Shown here piece after piece: positions 6,171 through 11,557 of a stretch of 11,557 nucleotides of DNA. Origin of the DNA: Solirubrobacterales bacterium (GTDB lineage: Bacteria; Actinomycetota; Thermoleophilia; Solirubrobacterales; Solirubrobacteraceae). The DNA is taken from assembly GCA_016215085.1 (NCBI GenBank), contig JACRMD010000130.1:12415-23971 (forward strand), written 5' to 3'. Position 1 is the first letter of the stretch, and each line of letters opens with the position of its first letter. The position numbers were made by a program, and so were the translations under genes. Under the pieces are notes generated by a model that was not told the origin of the DNA, did not search any database, and saw nothing but the letters and a program-made list of their open reading frames with translations.

Positions 6171-6628
6171 CCGAGCTTCTCGACGCGCAGCGCGCGGTCG
6201 CCGCGGGGCGTGGAGACCTTGACCTCGTCGCCGGGCGCGGCGCCCATGATCGCCTGGGCGACCGGCGACTCCGCCGACAGCTTGCCGGTCTTGAGGTCGG
6301 CCTCGGTCGGCCCGACGATCGTGTAGGTGGTGGTGCGGCCGCTCTCGACGTCGAGCACGTCGACGGTCGCGCCGAAGGTGACGACGCCCGCGGTCGCGTC
6401 GGGCTCGACGACCTCGGCGCTGCGCAGCCGCTCGGTGAGCCGCGCGATCTTCGTCTCGAGGTGCGCCTGGTCCTCCTTGGCCGCGTGGTACTCCGCGTTC
6501 TCCGAGAGGTCGCCCAGCTCGCGGGCGGCCAGGATGCGCTTGGCCAGCTCGCGGCGTGCCGGACCCTCGAGCTCCTCGAGCTCGGCCTTCAGCTGCGCGA
6601 GCCCCTCGCGCGTGATCGCTTCTGCCAT
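6167..6628 (-). CDS. greA: Transcription elongation factor GreA
   Basis: The 153-residue product has the normal GreA length and architecture. The N-terminal antiparallel coiled coil is residues about 3-75, with the conserved tip GDLSENAEYHAAKE at 39-52. Asp40 and Glu43 correspond to the acidic tip residues that hold Mg2+ in the RNA polymerase active site. A C-terminal FKBP-like domain (about 80-153) includes VGPTEADLKTGKLSAESP. GreA rescues backtracked RNA polymerase by stimulating transcript cleavage. It lies 25 bases downstream of fbiC on the same strand. A TACGGT hexamer six bases before its ATG suggests that it is transcribed on its own as a leaderless message. It converges with the nitrilase-like gene, and their stops overlap. 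Confidence 0.96.
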   Translation of the reverse strand: MAEAITREGLAQLKAELEELEGPARRELAKRILAARELGDLSENAEYHAAKEDQAHLETKIARLTERLRSAEVVEPDATAGVVTFGATVDVLDVESGRTTTYTIVGPTEADLKTGKLSAESPVAQAIMGAAPGDEVKVSTPRGDRALRVEKLG

Positions 6629-6634
6629 CCGGAG

Positions 6635-6640
6635 ACCGTA
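6635..6640 (-). promoter_or_regulatory. Predicted -10 element (TACGGT) of a leaderless promoter for greA
   Basis: Read on the - strand, TACGGT is followed by CTCCGG and then the ATG at 6628, a six-base spacer. It sits in the 25-base gap after the fbiC stop. No Shine-Dalgarno sequence or -35 hexamer is evident. This gives greA a way to be expressed independently of fbiC. Confidence 0.55.
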
Positions 6641-6653
6641 GCGGCCCGCGCGC

Positions 6654-8879
6654 TCAGGCGGCCAGCTCGGCGCCCACCGGCCAGCGCCGGCGGATGTCGT
6701 ACAACGTGGTGCGCTCCGCGGCGGGGCGGCCCGCCGCGTGGGCGGCGCCGATCAGCTCGGGCGGGTCGAGGCGCACGCCGTGGTAGGAGCCGGCCAGCCG
6801 GGAGATCGACTCCTCCATCAACGTGCCGCCGAGGTCGTTGACGCCCCAGCGCAGCGCCTCGGTCGCGACGTCGAGGCCCATCTTGACCCACGACGCCTGG
6901 ACGTTGGGGATCGTGCGCCCCAGCGCGAGCCGGAAGACCGCCGTGTGCTTGAGGTTCTCCTCGCGGGAGATCTCCTCGACGCCGTGCGTGCGGCCCAGCA
7001 GCGTCATGAAGGGGATGAACGACAGCGGCACGAACTCGGTGATCCCGCCGGTGCGCTCCTGCAGCTCGCGCACGACGCGCAGGTGCTCGGCCAGCTCCCA
7101 CGGCTCCTCGATGTGCCCGAACATCACCGTCGACGTCGAGCGCAGGCCGGCGCGGTGCGAGGCCTCGATGATGTCGACCCAGCGGGCGACCGGCAGCTTG
7201 TTGGGGCTGATGCGCTCGCGCACGCCGTCGTGGAGCACCTCGGCCGCGGTGCCCGGCGTCGAGCCCAGGCCGGCGTCGCGCAGCCGCGCGAAGACCTCCA
7301 GCGGCGGCAGCCCGGAGATGTCCACCATGTGGGCGACCTCCATCGGCGAGTAGGCGTGCAGGTGCAGGTGCGCGGCCTCGTCCTTGGCCACGCGCAGCCA
7401 GTGCAGGTAGTCCTCCAGCGTCCAGTCCGGGTGGATGCCCGACTGGATGCACAGCTCGGTCGCGCCGTAGTCCACCGCCTCGCGCACGCGGCGGCGGAAC
7501 TCGTCCTCGGAGTGCTCGTAGGCGTCGGGCGAGCGCTTGCCCTGCCCGAAGCCGCAGAACGCGCAGCCGACCGTGCAGACGTTGGAGACGTTGATGTTGC
7601 GGTTGACGACGAAGGTGACCTCGTCGCCGGCCAGCTCCGCGCGCAGCTCGTCGGCCGCCGCCCGCATCGCCTCGATCGCCTCGGGGCGCGTCTCGGCGAG
7701 CATCGCCGTCAGCTCCTCGGCCGACAGCCACTCCCCCGCGCGGCCCTTCTCCACCGCGGGCCCGACGAGGTCGGCGTTGATGGCGAACGGCGCCTCGGTG
7801 CGCCCCGAGCCGCGCCGCGGGATGAAGGACCAGTACTTGGTCGTGATGGTGTCCAGCACGCCCTGCGCGACCCAGTCGGCGTCGATGTACCTCCCGTACA
7901 CGCACAGCCGCTCGGTGAGCGCCACGCCGTCCTCGGCCAGGCGCTTGCGCACCTGGTGCGGCGACGGGAACGGGTGCTCGGGCGAGATGTGGTCGCCGTT
8001 GGACGACAGGCCGCCGAGGTCGGTCGCGCCGGCGGCCACGAGCTCGGGCCAGTGCTCGGAGAGGTTCGGCGGCACCTGGATGCCGACGCCGGGCAGCAGC
8101 TCGCGGGCGACGCCGATGAGCTCGACGAGATCCTCCAGAGAAACGGTCCCACCCGCCCCGGCCCATTCCGGGACGCCGGCGATCGGCACGTCGCGCAGGC
8201 CGGTGCGCCAGAAGCGCTCGGCCGCCTCGGTGGCGATGTCGGCCGGCTCCTCGCCGTAGTAGCGGCGGTGCGGGACGAAGTTCTGGAGGATGACCTCCTG
8301 CAGGTGCCCGTGCTCGGCGTGGACCTCGGCCAGCGCGCGCAGCGCGGCGACCCGGTCCTCCCGGGTCTCGCCGATGCCGACGAGGATCCCCGACGTGAAG
8401 GGGATCCGCAGCTCGCCGGCCCAGCGGATCGTCTGCAGCCGCAGCGCCGGGTCCTTGGTCGGCGAGCCCTGGTGGGCGACGAGGTCGTCGCGCATCGACT
8501 CGAGCATGAGCCCCTGCGACGCCGTGACCTCGCGCAGCCGCGCCAGGTCCTCGCGCGAGAGCGCCCCGAGGTTGGTGTGCGGCAGCAGCCCGCGCTCCAG
8601 CGCGCGCTCGCAGCACCACGCGACGTAGGCGACGAAGTCGTCGAAGCCGAGCTCGGCCAGCCGGGCGCGGACGCCGGGGTGGTGGCCCGGCTCGTCGCCG
8701 GTGAGCACGAGCAGCTCCTTGACGCTGCGCCGGGCGGCGCGGTCCAGGAGCGCCTCCACCTCGTCGGGCGTGTGGAGGTGCGGCTGGTGGGTCTGGAAGG
8801 CGCAGTACTTGCAGTGCGACACGCACGTGCGCGAGAGCGAGAGCGTGACGTTGCGCGAGAAGGTGACGCGGCGGCGCAC
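6654..8879 (-). CDS. fbiC: FO synthase FbiC (fused CofG-CofH radical SAM enzyme)
   Basis: The 741-residue product contains two radical SAM domains, each with a CX3CX2C [4Fe-4S] motif. The N-terminal CofG-like half has Cys19, Cys23 and Cys26 in CVSHCKYCAF. The C-terminal CofH-like half has Cys435, Cys439 and Cys442 in CTVGCAFCGF. Other family features are VLTGDEPGHHPGVR near 58-71 and IQSGIHPDWTLEDYLHWL in the CofH half. Together the halves join tyrosine and 5-amino-6-ribitylaminouracil to form Fo, the deazaflavin chromophore of F420. Mycobacterial FbiC is about 855 residues; this one lacks the N-terminal extension before the first cluster motif. An in-frame TAG upstream (near 8925-8927) excludes a hidden longer start. 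The GTG at 8879 is adjacent to GGAGG, too close to act as a ribosome site, but is seven bases from a TAGGAT hexamer. Confidence 0.96.
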   Translation of the reverse strand: MRRRVTFSRNVTLSLSRTCVSHCKYCAFQTHQPHLHTPDEVEALLDRAARRSVKELLVLTGDEPGHHPGVRARLAELGFDDFVAYVAWCCERALERGLLPHTNLGALSREDLARLREVTASQGLMLESMRDDLVAHQGSPTKDPALRLQTIRWAGELRIPFTSGILVGIGETREDRVAALRALAEVHAEHGHLQEVILQNFVPHRRYYGEEPADIATEAAERFWRTGLRDVPIAGVPEWAGAGGTVSLEDLVELIGVARELLPGVGIQVPPNLSEHWPELVAAGATDLGGLSSNGDHISPEHPFPSPHQVRKRLAEDGVALTERLCVYGRYIDADWVAQGVLDTITTKYWSFIPRRGSGRTEAPFAINADLVGPAVEKGRAGEWLSAEELTAMLAETRPEAIEAMRAAADELRAELAGDEVTFVVNRNINVSNVCTVGCAFCGFGQGKRSPDAYEHSEDEFRRRVREAVDYGATELCIQSGIHPDWTLEDYLHWLRVAKDEAAHLHLHAYSPMEVAHMVDISGLPPLEVFARLRDAGLGSTPGTAAEVLHDGVRERISPNKLPVARWVDIIEASHRAGLRSTSTVMFGHIEEPWELAEHLRVVRELQERTGGITEFVPLSFIPFMTLLGRTHGVEEISREENLKHTAVFRLALGRTIPNVQASWVKMGLDVATEALRWGVNDLGGTLMEESISRLAGSYHGVRLDPPELIGAAHAAGRPAAERTTLYDIRRRWPVGAELAA

Positions 8880-8886
8880 CTCCAGG

Positions 8887-8892
8887 ATCCTA
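8887..8892 (-). promoter_or_regulatory. Predicted -10 element (TAGGAT) of a leaderless promoter for fbiC
   Basis: On the - strand TAGGAT is followed by seven bases (CCTGGAG) and then the GTG start of fbiC. The hexamer is identical to the one before the S1 protease. It lies in the 63-base divergent gap, back to back with the predicted promoter of the solute-binding protein. Confidence 0.5.
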
Positions 8893-8928
8893 CGCGCCGC
8901 GCGACCGCGCCCCGGGAACGGGCGGCAC

Positions 8929-8934
8929 TACGCT
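8929..8934 (+). promoter_or_regulatory. Predicted -10 element (TACGCT) of a leaderless promoter for the solute-binding protein
   Basis: TACGCT is followed by eight bases (GCCGGGCC) and then the GTG at 8943. There is no Shine-Dalgarno sequence. The two divergent hexamers are about 37 bases apart, so the upstream regions of the fbiC promoter and this one overlap. Confidence 0.45.
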
Positions 8935-8942
8935 GCCGGGCC

Positions 8943-9923
8943 GTGCCCCTGCGCGCCCTCTGCTCGGCCCTCGCCGCCGCCCTCCTGCTCGCCGGCTGCG
9001 GCGGCCCGGCCGGCGACGCCAGGCCCGACCGCGACGCGACGCTGCTGCTGGACTTCGCGCCCAACGCGGTGCACGCCGGCGTCTACCTCGCCCTCGAGCG
9101 CGAGTACGACGACGCCGAGGGCGTGCGGCTCACCGTGCGCCCGCCGGGCTCGTCGACCGACGCGACGAAGCTGCTGCTCGCCGGCCGGGCGCAGGCCGCG
9201 ATCCTCGACATCCACGACCTGGCCCTCGCCCGGGCCCGGGGCCGCGACGTGGTCGGCGTGCTGGCCATCGTGCAGACCCCGCTGGCCGCGGTCCTCGCGC
9301 AGCCCGGCGTGCGCCGCCCGCGCGACCTCGAGGGCCGGCGCGTCGGCGTGACGGGGCTGCCCAGCGACGACGCGGTGCTGGACTCGATCGTGCGCGGCGA
9401 CGGCGGCGACCCGCGGCGCGTCAGGCGCACGACCATCGGCTTCGACGCCGTGCCGGCGTTGCTGGCCGGCCGCGTCGCCGGCGCCACCGGCTTCTGGAAC
9501 GCCGAGGGGACCGCGCTGCGCGCCCGCCGCCCGGGCATCCGCGAGTTCCGCGTCGAGGCGTACGGCGCGCCGGCCTACCCGGAGCTCGTGCTGTGCGTGG
9601 CCCGCACGACGCTGCAGGACGCCCCCGCCTTCGTGCGCGCCCTCGTCCGCGCCCTGCGGCGCGGCTACGAGGTCGCCGTGCAGGACCCCGACGTCGCGGT
9701 GACCGCGCTGACCGACGCCGAGCCGGAGCTCGACCGCGCCGAGGTGGCGCGGGAGCTCGACGCGGTGGCGCCGTCGTTCACCGAGGGCGTGGCGCGCTTC
9801 GGCGAGCTGGACCCCGCGCGGCTGCGCGCGTGGGCATCCTGGGAGCGGCGGTTCGGGATCGTCGAGGAGGCGCCCGACGTGGCGCAGGCGTTCAGCGTCG
9901 CGACGAGCCGCGCGTCGGACTAG
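8943..9923 (+). CDS. ABC transporter solute-binding lipoprotein, NMT1/THI5 (ThiY/SsuA-like) family
   Basis: The 326-residue product begins with a lipoprotein signal peptide: P-L-R, a hydrophobic core, and the lipobox LAGC with Cys19 as the lipid attachment site. The mature part opens with LLLDFAPNAVHAGVYLALE, the ThiY-like start of NMT1/THI5 domains. It continues with the usual two-lobe pattern, including KLLLAGRAQAAILDIHDLAL, GRRVGVTGLPSDDAVL and VAGATGFWNAEG. Family members bind pyrimidine thiamine precursors, sulfonates, nitrate, taurine or (RibY) riboflavin outside the membrane and pass them to an ABC permease. The match is best to the pyrimidine-precursor type by motif, but the ligand is not certain. 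No permease or ATPase gene is adjacent: the next gene is convergent and the previous one divergent, so partners must lie elsewhere. The GTG at 8943 is set by the signal peptide. Confidence 0.85.
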   Translation: MPLRALCSALAAALLLAGCGGPAGDARPDRDATLLLDFAPNAVHAGVYLALEREYDDAEGVRLTVRPPGSSTDATKLLLAGRAQAAILDIHDLALARARGRDVVGVLAIVQTPLAAVLAQPGVRRPRDLEGRRVGVTGLPSDDAVLDSIVRGDGGDPRRVRRTTIGFDAVPALLAGRVAGATGFWNAEGTALRARRPGIREFRVEAYGAPAYPELVLCVARTTLQDAPAFVRALVRALRRGYEVAVQDPDVAVTALTDAEPELDRAEVARELDAVAPSFTEGVARFGELDPARLRAWASWERRFGIVEEAPDVAQAFSVATSRASD

Positions 9924-9925
9924 GC

Positions 9926-9939
9926 GGCGCTACTGCGCC
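9926..9939. terminator. Possible small bidirectional terminator between convergent genes
   Basis: GGCGC, a TACT loop and GCGCC form a 5-bp stem across the six-base gap between the solute-binding-protein stop and the stop of the convergent small gene. It is short and has no T-run, so termination is only a guess from its position. Confidence 0.25.
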
Positions 9940-10292
9940 CGCAGGCGCCGGAACTCCTGGCGCACGGACTCCGGGCGCCCCCACATGTTCGTGACCTCGA
10001 CGCGGCCGCTGCGGACCTCGCGGACGGCGAGCTCGCCGTCCAATCCGGAGTCGTCGAGCAGCTGCAGCGCCCCGTGGACGGCCGGCGCGGCGGCGGCGTG
10101 GCCGAAGCGGTGGGCGACGAGGACGCGCCAGTGCCAGTCGTGGTGGGAGTACGGCTGGGCGTTGACGGTGGTCAGGTAGACCGCGGCGTCGACGTAGCGG
10201 CTCTCGTCGAAGATCCGCAGGTCGAGCTCCATGTCGGTCCAGTCGTCGGGCAGGCTGTCGACGATCTCCTGGAACGTGGCGGCGAGGCTCAT
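9930..10292 (-). CDS. Conserved hypothetical protein, 120 residues, family not recognised
   Basis: I do not recognise a named domain. The protein is soluble, with no signal peptide or membrane helix. It has an acidic N-terminal third (FQEIVDSLPDDWTDMELDLR), a central aromatic/His-rich segment HHDWHWRVLVAHRFGHAAA at about 50-68, and a basic C-terminus MWGRPESVRQEFRRLRAQ. The central histidines could bind a metal, but no standard site is apparent. Codon use matches its neighbours, and the ordered acidic-aromatic-basic layout looks like a real folded protein. I chose the ATG at 10292; a GTG three codons upstream (10301) is possible. It lies 22 bases after the stop of the Nramp transporter on the same strand, so it may be cotranscribed with it, although a TAGCCT hexamer nine bases before the ATG might be its own -10. 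Confidence 0.75.
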   Translation of the reverse strand: MSLAATFQEIVDSLPDDWTDMELDLRIFDESRYVDAAVYLTTVNAQPYSHHDWHWRVLVAHRFGHAAAAPAVHGALQLLDDSGLDGELAVREVRSGRVEVTNMWGRPESVRQEFRRLRAQ

Positions 10293-10301
10293 CGCCTTCA
10301 C

Positions 10302-10307
10302 AGGCTA
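10302..10307 (-). promoter_or_regulatory. Weak candidate -10 element (TAGCCT) for the 120-residue protein
   Basis: On the - strand TAGCCT ends nine bases before the ATG at 10292 and directly before the alternative GTG at 10301. The spacing is less good than at the other predicted leaderless starts, and cotranscription with the Nramp gene is an equally good explanation. Confidence 0.25.
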
Positions 10308-10314
10308 TCCACCC

Positions 10315-11557
10315 CTAGGCGAGACCGAAGGTGTCGGCCAGCAGGAAGAGGTTCAACGCGATGATCAGCCCGGCCACGACGCCCGCGGCGACCGTCGTCA
10401 GCCGGCGGTTGACCAGCGACCCCATGATGTCGCGCCGGCGCGTGAGCAGCACGAGCGGCACGAGCGCGAACGGGATGCCGAAGGACAGCACGACCTGGCT
10501 GATGACCAGCGAGCGCGACGGGTCCAGGCCGATGGCGAGCACGACGAGCGCCGGCACCATCGTGATCGCGCGGCGCAGCAGCAGCGGGATCGTGCGGTCG
10601 ATGAAGCCCTGCATGACGACCTGGCCGGCGTAGGTGCCCACCGACGACGAGGCGAAGCCCGAGGCCAGCAGCGCCAGGGCGAAGGCCAGCGCGGCCTCGT
10701 TGCCGACGAGCGACTGGAAGCCCGCGTGCGCGCCCTCGATCGTGTCGACCTCGCCCAGCGTGCCGTGGAACAGCGACGCGGCGATGACCAGCATGGACAT
10801 GTTGATCAGGCCGGCCAGGCCCATGGCGATCGAGACGTCGATGCGGTTGAAGCGCAGCAGCGACCGGCGCTCGGCGTCGTCGCGCGGCTTGATGCGGTCC
10901 TGCGTGAGCGCCGAGTGCAGGTAGATGACGTGCGGCATCACGGTCGCGCCGAGGATGCCGGTGGCCAGCAGCACCGACTCGGTGCCGTCGAACGCGGGCA
11001 CGAAGCCGCCCGCGGCCTCGCCGGCGTCGAAGCCGATGCGCAGCGTGTCGTACAGGAAGCCCAGCAGGATCACGGCGAGGAAGCCGATGACCGCCAGCTC
11101 GAAGCGGCGGTGGCCGCGCTTCTGCAGCCCGAGGATCGCGAACGCCACGACGGCCGTGATGAGGCCCGCGGGGACCGGCGCGATGCCGAACAGGAGGTTC
11201 AGCGCGATCGCCGCGCCGACGAACTCGGCGAGGTCGGTGGCCATCGCGATGAGCTCGGCCTGGACCCAGAGCCCGAAGGTCACCGGGCGCGGGAAGTGCT
11301 CGCGGCAGAGCTCGGGCAGGTTCCTGCCGGTCGCGATGCCGATCTTCGCCGCGAGGTTCTGGATCAGCATCGCCATCAGGTTGGCGCCGAGCAGGACCCA
11401 CAGCAGCAGGTAGCCGTAGGTCGAGCCGCCGGCGATGTTCGTGGCGAAGTTGCCGGGGTCGACGTAGGCGATGCAGGCGACGAACGCGGGGCCCAGCAGC
11501 GCCAGCCGGCCGCGCAGGCCGCCGCGGCGCCGGACGCGCTGCAGCGCGCTGGGGCCA
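10315..11557 (-). CDS. mntH: Nramp-family divalent metal transporter (MntH-like), N-terminus cut by the window edge
   Basis: 413 residues are visible; only a short N-terminal piece is missing. The first helix carries DPGN (visible residues 33-36), whose Asp and Asn bind the metal. The sixth carries ATVMPHVIYLHSAL, with Met207 and His209 of the MPH motif that completes the site. AKLGIATG-like and ELIAMATDLAEFVGAA segments are also typical of the family, and about 11 hydrophobic helices can be followed to the C-terminus. Nramp proteins import Mn2+ or Fe2+ with protons across the inner membrane. An ATG at 11376 is internal: it lies after the first helix, and the frame continues through the essential DPGN motif to the edge. 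The promoter, and any MntR or Fur-type operator, would lie beyond the window. The 120-residue gene follows 22 bases downstream. Confidence 0.93.
   Translation of the reverse strand, partial: GPSALQRVRRRGGLRGRLALLGPAFVACIAYVDPGNFATNIAGGSTYGYLLLWVLLGANLMAMLIQNLAAKIGIATGRNLPELCREHFPRPVTFGLWVQAELIAMATDLAEFVGAAIALNLLFGIAPVPAGLITAVVAFAILGLQKRGHRRFELAVIGFLAVILLGFLYDTLRIGFDAGEAAGGFVPAFDGTESVLLATGILGATVMPHVIYLHSALTQDRIKPRDDAERRSLLRFNRIDVSIAMGLAGLINMSMLVIAASLFHGTLGEVDTIEGAHAGFQSLVGNEAALAFALALLASGFASSSVGTYAGQVVMQGFIDRTIPLLLRRAITMVPALVVLAIGLDPSRSLVISQVVLSFGIPFALVPLVLLTRRRDIMGSLVNRRLTTVAAGVVAGLIIALNLFLLADTFGLA

Noticed and set aside
8880..8884. GGAGG (- strand) as Shine-Dalgarno sequence of fbiC
   Set aside because: It directly abuts the GTG with no spacer, and no later in-frame start precedes the first Cys cluster at a usable distance; the TAGGAT hexamer gives a better explanation.
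6738..8942. Large + strand open frame opposite fbiC leading into the solute-binding protein
   Set aside because: Antisense-type composition. fbiC on the other strand has both radical SAM motifs, and the lipoprotein signal fixes the real start at 8943.
10315..11376. A shorter complete Nramp gene starting at the ATG at 11376
   Set aside because: The frame continues upstream through a first helix with the essential DPGN motif to the window edge, so this ATG is internal.

Overview
The window looks like a chromosomal segment of a very GC-rich actinobacterium. The near-exclusive G/C at third codon positions, GTG starts, coenzyme F420 genes with a fused FbiC, and leaderless-type promoters all fit the class Thermoleophilia (Solirubrobacterales-like). 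The lineage is an inference; there is no rRNA or other marker gene here. I see no tRNA, rRNA, CRISPR array, insertion sequence, phage gene or origin. Genes cover almost everything, and the longest intergenic gap is about 136 bases.

Layout, left to right. (1) Bases 1-1518, + strand: the end of a cofD-cofC-cofE operon for the central and late steps of F420 synthesis, with both junctions being 4-base GTGA stop/start overlaps. (2) Bases 1519-1654: a gap with a near-perfect 21-bp hairpin and then a G-run tract. (3) Bases 1655-2908: an MFS exporter-like permease. (4) Bases 2918-3667: a secreted S1 serine protease whose predicted leaderless promoter uses the permease stop codon. (5) Bases 3730-6170: a translationally coupled pair, an FAD-dependent oxidoreductase of the geranylgeranyl-reductase/PHBH type and a nitrilase-fold protein that lacks the catalytic cysteine. 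Its leader can fold so that it hides the ribosome binding site. (6) Bases 6167-8879, - strand: greA and, upstream of it, fbiC (the CofG-CofH fusion that makes the F420 chromophore Fo). (7) Bases 8943-9923, + strand: a lipoprotein solute-binding protein of the NMT1/THI5 family, divergent from fbiC. (8) Bases 9930-11557, - strand: a 120-residue protein of unknown function downstream of an Nramp (MntH) divalent-metal transporter that runs off the right edge.

How the parts relate. FbiC makes Fo; CofC makes the activated phospho-compound; CofD joins the two; CofE adds glutamates. So most F420 synthesis genes lie within 9 kb, but in two oppositely oriented transcription units separated by unrelated-looking genes. 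CofE has no C-terminal flavin reductase domain, so any dehydro-F420-0 reduction must be encoded elsewhere. Four genes (the protease, greA, fbiC and the solute-binding protein) have a TAnnnT hexamer 6-8 bases before the start codon, which suggests leaderless transcription. The oxidoreductase is the exception, with a strong Shine-Dalgarno sequence inside a hairpin. The most unusual items are the cysteine-less nitrilase-like protein with its flavoenzyme partner, that SD-occluding hairpin, and the large palindrome at 1533-1577.
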